From Pseudomonadota bacterium (GTDB lineage Bacteria; Pseudomonadota; Gammaproteobacteria; Burkholderiales; Burkholderiaceae_C), in assembly GCA_020161065.1 (NCBI GenBank), contig JAIUPH010000037.1, forward strand, positions 62,001-126,000: 64,000 bases of DNA, given 5' to 3'. The translations under genes were made by a program, and so were the position numbers. Below are positions 58,725 through 64,000 of the stretch, one piece after another. Under the pieces are notes generated by a model. That model was not told the origin of the DNA. It ran no database searches and saw nothing but the letters and a program-made list of their open reading frames with translations. Position 1 is the first letter of the stretch. Every line of letters begins with the position of its first letter.

Positions 58725-59365
58725 GCGTTGGCCCCGGTCGGTAACGGTTGCAATAGCGATTGCGGTTGCGTTGGCCCCGGCACCGGCGCTGGCTCTTCAG
58801 CCTGGCGCAGATGGTCGAAGCTCAGCGCCATCAGCTCGGCGTTGCGCAGCGGCGGCTGCGGCGGCAGCCCGGCCAACTCGCGCAGGACGCGGCCCACGCC
58901 CTTGCTGCCGACCAGCAGCGCCTGCCGCCGCAGCAGCGGTGCGGCGTCGAGCAGCGTGCGCTCGATGCGCGCGCGGAATTCGGCCACCGACTCGCCGCCC
59001 GGCGGCGTGACGCCGGCGGCCAGTTCGTCCTGGGTCTCGGCGATCGGGCGCCGGTTCCAGCCGCCGAGGTAGCGCTCGCGCCAGCCCGGCAGCACGTGCA
59101 GCACCATGGGGCCCAGCGCGGCGCGCACGATGGCCGCGGTCTCGCGCACGCGCAGCAGGTCGCTGCACAGGATCAGCTCGATGCGCGGCCGCCGCGCGGC
59201 GACGTGGCGCGCCAGCTCGATCGCCTGGCGGCGGCCTTCCTCCACCAGCGGCGGGTCGAGGTCGCCGCCGCAGCGCAGGCCGGCCAGGTTGGGCGCGGTG
59301 GCGCCGTGGCGGGCGAACAGCAGCCGCAAGGGGCTGGACGGCGGGGTGGGGTCGGAGGCGGCCAT
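58721..59365 (-). CDS. Histidine phosphatase family protein
   Basis: A 214-residue branch-1 histidine phosphatase. The phosphoacceptor motif is [12 protein letters not shown] (His20 in RHG). [16 protein letters not shown] carries the second conserved Arg, and [16 protein letters not shown] and [19 protein letters not shown] follow. In most members the last block holds a second catalytic His (SHG); here it reads GSKG, so activity may be weakened or altered. A Pro/Gln tail ends the protein. Four-base overlap with the hybrid kinase suggests a function in the same signalling unit, for instance as a phosphorelay phosphatase like SixA. That is inference. Confidence 0.85.
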
Positions 59366-59419
59366 GGCGGACGGGTGGCGAACGGTGTGCGGGCGGTGCG
59401 CTGGCGGTGTGCTGGCGGT

Positions 59420-60586
59420 TCAGACGCGCAGCGCGCTGGCCGGCGCGAAGGGCACCGGCGTGCCGGGAAAGGCCTCGCGCGGCGGCGCGTGCAGCACGCT
59501 CCAGCGGCCGGCGGCGCGCTGCGAGCCGAGCAGCCAGTCGCGGATGAAGGCGGTCTGGTGGCGGTCGGCCAGCAGCGGCGTGTGGCCGGTGTCGGGCACG
59601 TGCATCACCGTGATCGGCTTGCCGCGCTGCATGCGCTCGATGGTCGGCGGCAGCAGCGCGTCCGACAGCAGGCCGTGGATCAGCAGGATGGGGCAGCTCA
59701 CGTGCTGCCACTGGCGCCATTGCTGCAAGCTGCGCGCGGCGTCGCGCCGGTAGGCCTGCAGCGCGCGCACGTCGTGGCGGTAGATGCGGCCGCCTTCGTC
59801 GTCGGACCAGCGCGTCTGGTGGAAGGTCAGGTTGAAGCGGATGTCGTCGGCCAGCGGACCGTCGTTCTTGTGCGACGCGCCCACCTTGCGCAGCAGCTCG
59901 CTGGGCGTGCGGAAGACGTAGTGCCGCGCGATGGTCTCGGCGCGCCGCTTGCGGCGCCGCGCCGGGATGTGCGGGCCGACGTCGTTGAGGATCAACCGTT
60001 CCACCAGCCCGGGGTTGCGGGCGATCAGCTCGATCGACGCGCTGCCGCCCATCGACGAGCCCAGCATCGCCACCGGCCGCCCGCCCAGGTGCAGGATCAT
60101 CTGGCGCAACTGCTCGGCGTAGGTGGCCAGCGAGTAGTCGCCCTCGTCGGCCAGCCAGCCCGAGCGGCCGCGGCCCAGCCAGTCCATGCAGATCACGCGG
60201 AAGCGGTCGGCCAGGTCGGCGGCCAGGTAGTTGAAGCGCATCGCCACGTTGGCCACGCCGCCGCAGCACAGCAGCACCGGCGCATCGACAGGCCCCCATT
60301 CGGCGTAGGCCACGCTGGTCTGGTAGGGCTTGCGCAGGCGCCGCGGCGTCAGCGGCTGCAGGCTCACGGGGTGCTCGTAGTCGAAGCGCTCCAGCCGGAA
60401 CTGGCCGTGGAAGCGCCCCACCACCTGGCTGGCGATGGCCATGTACTGGTCCCAGTCGCGCGCTTCGCGCCGGCGGCCTCGCAGTCGCGGCTCCCACGCG
60501 GGGTCGACCGCGGCGCCGAACAGCTCGGCGGGCACCGTGTCGCCGGCCAGCGCTTCGCGCGGCACGACGGCGAGTTGCGCCTTCAT
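59420..60586 (-). CDS. Alpha/beta hydrolase
   Basis: A 388-residue alpha/beta-hydrolase-fold enzyme. The nucleophile elbow is MLGSSMGGSASIELI (Ser178); VICMDWLGRGRSGW and LNDVGPHIP are typical of the esterase/lactonase/haloalkane-like branch. ILLIHGLLSDALLPP holds the acid, and the histidine lies in HVPDTGHTPLLADRHQTAFI. An N-terminal extension of about 85 residues precedes the core. It lies 54 bases upstream of the phosphatase gene in the same direction. Substrate unknown. Confidence 0.85.
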   Translation of the reverse strand: MKAQLAVVPREALAGDTVPAELFGAAVDPAWEPRLRGRRREARDWDQYMAIASQVVGRFHGQFRLERFDYEHPVSLQPLTPRRLRKPYQTSVAYAEWGPVDAPVLLCCGGVANVAMRFNYLAADLADRFRVICMDWLGRGRSGWLADEGDYSLATYAEQLRQMILHLGGRPVAMLGSSMGGSASIELIARNPGLVERLILNDVGPHIPARRRKRRAETIARHYVFRTPSELLRKVGASHKNDGPLADDIRFNLTFHQTRWSDDEGGRIYRHDVRALQAYRRDAARSLQQWRQWQHVSCPILLIHGLLSDALLPPTIERMQRGKPITVMHVPDTGHTPLLADRHQTAFIRDWLLGSQRAAGRWSVLHAPPREAFPGTPVPFAPASALRV

Positions 60587-60863
60587 GCGGGCCTGCGGCG
60601 GTGGGCGGCGCGGCGGCGCCGGCAGGGGGTCGAAGCGGTAGCCATGGAACGTGACGGTCCTTCCCTCGTCGGCTACCCCGCTGGGCGGCCGCTCGTTGTG
60701 AGCCTGTTTCGTCAGTTCTGGGTTACGTCTTTAGATGGTTTGAGGATTCCCGACGCCAAAAAACAACGGCATTTGGACCTCTTGTCAGGACTTCACCCAT
60801 GCCCGTTCGCGCCGATAAACCTGCAGCGGGGCTGCGCGATGCACGACCCCGAGGAGAGCAATC
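60587..60863. other. Intergenic region between divergent genes
   Basis: This 277-bp gap separates the minus-strand hydrolase from the plus-strand sensor-MFS cassette and must hold promoters for both. The middle (about 60700-60800) is clearly A/T-richer than the rest of the window, with CCAAAAAACAACGG and TTTGGACCTCTTGTC stretches. I see no convincing paired -35/-10 set, palindromic operator or RNA gene. A short open frame starting at 60799 appears to be chance. Confidence 0.5.
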
Positions 60864-61673
60864 GTGGATTCAACCCAGCGCCGCATGGTCGGAGTCGCGG
60901 TGGCGGTATGCGCCTTTGCCGTCGGCATGGCCGGGCTGCTCAACTACTTCAAGTACCGCTCGACGGCCGGCCGCATCATCGAGCAGCGGCTCACCTTCAC
61001 AGGCAAGTCGATCGAGAGCAGCATCCAGTCGTCGCTGTCGCTGGGCCTGCAGTTCGCCGACCTGGCCACGCTGCCGGCGATGATGGAGCGCGAGCGCGCC
61101 ACCGACGACCTGATCCTGGGCATCGACGTCTTCGACGCCGACGGCCGCCCGCTCTACAGCACCGACCGGCTGCGCGGCAACCGCGCCGCGCCGGCGGCCT
61201 GGGTGGCCGCGGCGCGCAAGGCCGGCAATCACAACTGGGTGGTGCACGACGACGAGGAGTCGGCCGTCGGCATCGCGATCCAGAACAACTTCGGGCTGAC
61301 CATCGGCCACCTGGCGCTGCGCTACTCCGACGAGCGCGTGCGTGCCGCCGCGCAGGCGGTGGCGCGCGACCTGGCGGTCAACTCGGCCGTGCTGTTCGGG
61401 GTCTCGGCCAGCCTGGCCTCGCTGGCGCTGGTGGCGGTGATGCGCCGCCAGGCGCACGACATGCTGCGCGTCGAAGGCGCGCTGCGCAACGACGGTCCGT
61501 CGCGCGGCAGTGGCGTAGCGGGCCTCGGCGGCATGGGCGGCATCGGCGGCATCGGCGGCGGCCGCAGCGGGCCCTTCCGTACGGCGCTGCAGAGCTTCGG
61601 CGAGACGGTGCACGAGGCCGAGGCCGAGCTGACCGCGGCGAGGCTGGAACTGCAGCGCGGGGCGGCGCCATGA
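60864..61673 (+). CDS. Two-TM protein with Cache-like extracytoplasmic region, no output domain
   Basis: A 269-residue membrane protein. TM1 spans about residues 7-27. An extracytoplasmic region of about 140 residues resembles a single Cache/PAS-like sensor (SIQSSLSLGLQFADLATLPAMMERERATDDLILGIDVFDADGRPLYST ... FGLTIGHLALRYSDE). TM2 is near 174-195. The cytoplasmic part is short: a Gly-rich linker (GLGGMGGIGGIGGG) and a predicted helix at the end (FGETVHEAEAELTAARLELQ). There is no kinase, GGDEF or MCP output. The GTG start has GAGGAGA upstream. It overlaps the next gene by four bases, so it probably works as its partner subunit. No family name can be given. Confidence 0.75.
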   Translation: MDSTQRRMVGVAVAVCAFAVGMAGLLNYFKYRSTAGRIIEQRLTFTGKSIESSIQSSLSLGLQFADLATLPAMMERERATDDLILGIDVFDADGRPLYSTDRLRGNRAAPAAWVAAARKAGNHNWVVHDDEESAVGIAIQNNFGLTIGHLALRYSDERVRAAAQAVARDLAVNSAVLFGVSASLASLALVAVMRRQAHDMLRVEGALRNDGPSRGSGVAGLGGMGGIGGIGGGRSGPFRTALQSFGETVHEAEAELTAARLELQRGAAP

Positions 61674-63805
61674 GCGGCGCGCCGCAAGCCAACTACCTGC
61701 GCCGCATCTACCTGCGCCTGGCCGGCGTGGTGATGCTGGCCGTGGTGCTGGCGCTGGCCGCCAACGCCGTGCTGTCGCACCGTGCCTTCGAGCGCGCGCT
61801 GGTGCCGGAGATGAACAAGAAGGTGGCCATCGTCGGCAACAGCATCCGCGTGCTGGTGCTCAAGGCGGTGGAAAACGGCATCGACTTTCGCGACCTCTAC
61901 GGCGTCGACGAGAAGTTCGCCGAGGTCGACGACGACATCCCCGAGGTCACCTACTTCAGCATCACCGACACCGAGGGCAAGGTGCTGTACCAGCGGCCGT
62001 CGACCACCGCGGTGATCGCCCAGCACCTGGCTTCGCCGGCGGTGCTGGCGGCCATGCGCGCGCCCGAGCAGGTGCCGCTGTCGGTGCGCGTGGGCTCGCA
62101 CTACATCGTCTCGCTGCCGATTGTCGGCGAGGGCAAGCCGCTGGGCATGCTGCACCTGGGCGTCGACGTGCGCTTCGTCGACGACGTGATGCTGGAGATG
62201 ATGTACGACCTGCTGGTCGTGCTGGTGGTCTCGCTGTTCTTCACGCTGGAGCTGCTGCACTTCATGGCAGGCGCGCGGCTGGAGCAGGCGCTGGCGGCGC
62301 TGGGCGACGTGTTCAAGCGCGGCGCGGCGGGCGACTTCGGCACCGCCGGCCGGCCGCCGAAGGCCGAGCTGGCCTTCGGCAGCGTGATCCGGCTGCTGGA
62401 GTCGACGCTCGCGCGCGTCAATGCCGCCTACCTGGCGCTGGCCGGCGAGCTGGAGGCGGCGCGCAAGCGCCCGGCGCACGAGCGCCCGCCGGGGCTGGCC
62501 GCGGCGCAGGGGCGGCTGCAGGCACTGGGGCGGCGCTTTCGCTTCGGCGCTGGCGGGGCCGACGGCGCACGGCCGGCCGACGGCAGCCTGGCCAAGGTGC
62601 GTGCGCCGCTGTTCATCTTCATCCTCGCCGAGGAGCTGACGCGTTCGTTCCTGCCGGGCTACGTGCAGGAGCTGCTGGTGCCGATTCCCGGGCTGTCGCC
62701 GCAGATGGTGGTGGGGCTGCCGATCGCGCTGTTCATGCTGATCGTCGCCGTCGGCCAGCCGTATTTCGGCGTGCTGTCCGAGCGCTGGGGCACGCGGCGG
62801 CTGATGTTCTGCGGCGCCGCGGTGGCCGCGGTGGGCTTCGTCGCCTCGGCGCTGGCGGCCTCGGTGATCGACCTGCTGGCCTGGCGCTCGCTGTGCGCGC
62901 TGGGCTATGCGATGGTCTTCGTCGCCGCCCAGGGCTACGTGCTGGAGCATTCGACGGCCGAGAACCGGGCGGTCAACATGGCCACCTTCGTCGGCGCCAT
63001 CATGGTGGCCACGGTGTGCGGGCCGTCGATCGGCGGCATCCTGGCCGACAACCTGGGCGAGCGCTGGACGCTGGCGCTGGCCGCGCTGCTGGCGGCGGCC
63101 TCGCTGCTGAGCATCCAGCAGCTGCCCGACCGCCCGGCCGCCGGCGCCGACGGCAGCGCCGAGGCGCGACCGCCGGCGCGCGTGCCCAAGCTGTCGGAAG
63201 TGGGCCGGCTGCTGGCCAACCGCCGCTTCCTGACGCTGACCGCGCTGGCCGCGATGCCGGCCAAGATCCTGCTGACCGGGCTGTGCTTCTACCTGATGCC
63301 GCTGTACGTCACCAGCGCCGGCGGCAGCCAGGCGATGGCCGGCCGCGTGCTGATGACCTACGGCGTGATGGTGGTGCTGCTGTCGCCGCTGGCGGCGCGC
63401 TGGGCGTCGTCGCGCGAGCGCATGGAGTGGCTGGTCGGCGGCGGCCTGATGCTGTCGGGCCTGGGCGGGCTGCTGCTGCTGATCGGCCCCGACATCGCCT
63501 TCGTCTTCGGCGCGATGGTGCTCATCGGCGCCGGCCAGGCGATGTCGATCTCGGCGCAGGCGGCGCTGGTCAGCGAGCACTGCGGCCGCTCGATCGCCGA
63601 GCTGGGCGAGGGCGCGGTGTTCGGCGTCTACCGGCTGCTGGAGCGGCTGGGCAACGCCGCCGGCCCGCTGCTCGGCGCCGCGCTGGTGATGGCCTACGGC
63701 TACCGCACCGGCTTCATTGCACTGGGCGGCTTCGTCTGCTGCTGCGGGCTGCTGTTCGTGCTGGCCACGCGGCGGCCGCCGACGCCGGTGCCGGTGCCGG
63801 CCTGA
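61670..63805 (+). CDS. MFS transporter fused to an N-terminal extracytoplasmic sensor module
   Basis: A 711-residue fusion. Residues about 12-34 are TM1. About 35-180 form a Cache-like extracytoplasmic domain (AEVDDDIPEVTYFSITDTEGKVLYQRP ... YIVSLPIVGEGKPLGMLHLGVDV). TM2 is near 183-205, followed by a HAMP-like and helical linker (LEQALAALGDVFKRGAAGDF ... LARVNAAYLALAGELEAARK) to about 290. From about 310 a complete twelve-helix MFS permease follows, with motif A-like GVLSERWGTRRLMF. The N-terminal half looks like a chemoreceptor or kinase sensor, but the output is a transporter. The frame is continuous across the joint. Substrate and direction unknown. Confidence 0.8.
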   Translation: MSGAPQANYLRRIYLRLAGVVMLAVVLALAANAVLSHRAFERALVPEMNKKVAIVGNSIRVLVLKAVENGIDFRDLYGVDEKFAEVDDDIPEVTYFSITDTEGKVLYQRPSTTAVIAQHLASPAVLAAMRAPEQVPLSVRVGSHYIVSLPIVGEGKPLGMLHLGVDVRFVDDVMLEMMYDLLVVLVVSLFFTLELLHFMAGARLEQALAALGDVFKRGAAGDFGTAGRPPKAELAFGSVIRLLESTLARVNAAYLALAGELEAARKRPAHERPPGLAAAQGRLQALGRRFRFGAGGADGARPADGSLAKVRAPLFIFILAEELTRSFLPGYVQELLVPIPGLSPQMVVGLPIALFMLIVAVGQPYFGVLSERWGTRRLMFCGAAVAAVGFVASALAASVIDLLAWRSLCALGYAMVFVAAQGYVLEHSTAENRAVNMATFVGAIMVATVCGPSIGGILADNLGERWTLALAALLAAASLLSIQQLPDRPAAGADGSAEARPPARVPKLSEVGRLLANRRFLTLTALAAMPAKILLTGLCFYLMPLYVTSAGGSQAMAGRVLMTYGVMVVLLSPLAARWASSRERMEWLVGGGLMLSGLGGLLLLIGPDIAFVFGAMVLIGAGQAMSISAQAALVSEHCGRSIAELGEGAVFGVYRLLERLGNAAGPLLGAALVMAYGYRTGFIALGGFVCCCGLLFVLATRRPPTPVPVPA

Positions 63806-63858
63806 AGGCCAGGTCCCAAGGCCGGCCGCTAACCCAGGAATCAAACGGAAGACCCGAC

Positions 63859-64000
63859 ATGACGCTCGAACTGAACCGCCGCCAATGGATGGCCGCTGCG
63901 CTGGGCGGCACGCTGGCCGGCGCCGCCGCGCCCTCGGTGCTGGCCGCCGCGGCGAAGCCGCTGCGCATCTACGCCATCACCTTCCGCGGCATGACCGAGG
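63859..64000 (+). CDS. Tat-signal substrate-binding protein, N-terminal fragment (runs off the window)
   Basis: The first 47 codons are present. The N-terminus has a twin-arginine-type signal (NRRQWMAAALGGTLAGAAAPSVLAAA), after which the mature start KPLRIYAITFRGMTE resembles uncharacterised ABC-type periplasmic binding proteins. It follows the sensor-MFS fusion by 53 bases with a weak GGAA-type ribosome site. With no view of the rest, the assignment is tentative. As third member of the cassette it would supply a ligand-binding protein to the sensor domains. Confidence 0.55.
   Translation, partial: MTLELNRRQWMAAALGGTLAGAAAPSVLAAAAKPLRIYAITFRGMTE

Noticed and set aside
60799-61083. 94-codon frame in front of the sensor gene
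   Set aside because: No family features, Arg/Ser-rich composition, and most of it overlaps the well-supported sensor gene in another frame.
58760-63805. 1681-codon plus-strand frame ending in the MFS gene
   Set aside because: Everything before 61670 is antisense to the phosphatase and hydrolase genes or out of frame in the sensor gene. The MFS fusion has its own ATG overlapping the preceding stop.

Overview
The window is a very G+C-rich, tightly packed bacterial chromosome segment with short gaps, many 4-bp stop/start overlaps and no rRNA, CRISPR array, prophage or insertion sequence that I can see. Gene content and order (greA next to a DUF4149 membrane gene, surE-pcm-nlpD, a liv operon carrying an acyl-CoA ligase, edd-eda, solo dnaE2, DUF3422, DUF1304) point to a betaproteobacterium of the order Burkholderiales, perhaps near Rubrivivax, Leptothrix or Ideonella. 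That placement is inference from family knowledge, not from a search.

Layout. 1-2.5 kb: the 3' end of selB, tRNA-Sec (selC), then a tight trio of a GcvH-like lipoyl-carrier protein, a DsrE-like protein and an OmpA-like lipoprotein. 2.6-10.7 kb: DUF1304 protein, glpD, Mpo1-like protein, dcd, ypfJ-type metallopeptidase, a small secreted protein, a ZnuD-like TonB receptor, pdxH and a MobA-like nucleotidyltransferase. 10.7-14 kb: chaC, and edd-eda (Entner-Doudoroff) behind a HexR-like palindrome. 14-20 kb: a remnant that may be a 2'-5' RNA ligase gene, a perfect LexA box, dnaE2, then ypfH, yaaA and a dienelactone hydrolase. 20-24.5 kb: a PAS-containing chemoreceptor, two response regulators without an adjacent kinase, and a prolyl-4-hydroxylase-like enzyme. 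24.5-30.5 kb: a higBA toxin-antitoxin pair with a palindromic operator, a beta-CASP nuclease, and DUF3422, acyl-CoA ligase and ketopantoate-reductase-like genes.

30.5-37.6 kb: a NarL-type two-component system, a quinone oxidoreductase, and surE-pcm-nlpD with no rpoS behind it. 37.8-44.5 kb: livHMGF, an acyl-CoA synthetase and a periplasmic binding protein, together a complete branched-chain-amino-acid-type (HAAT) uptake system with a CoA ligase inside it. 44.5-53.8 kb: rlmD, a BI-1 protein, a GlcG-like protein, an EamA exporter, carA-carB, greA and DUF4149. 53.7-60.6 kb (minus strand): a hydrolase, a phosphohistidine-type phosphatase, a hybrid histidine kinase with two receivers and Hpt, and a REC-PAS-GGDEF-EAL protein, the last three joined by 4-bp overlaps. 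60.8-64 kb: a two-TM sensor-like protein, an unusual fusion of an N-terminal extracytoplasmic sensor region to a complete MFS transporter, and the start of a Tat-type secreted substrate-binding protein. I consider this last cassette the best candidate for an undescribed system.

Regulation visible in the sequence: LexA box before dnaE2, HexR-like site before edd, HigA-type operator before higB, hairpin terminators after rlmD and carB, and -10-like boxes that sit within ten bases of several start codons, suggesting short or absent leaders. A 32-bp intergenic repeat occurs twice in opposite orientation.
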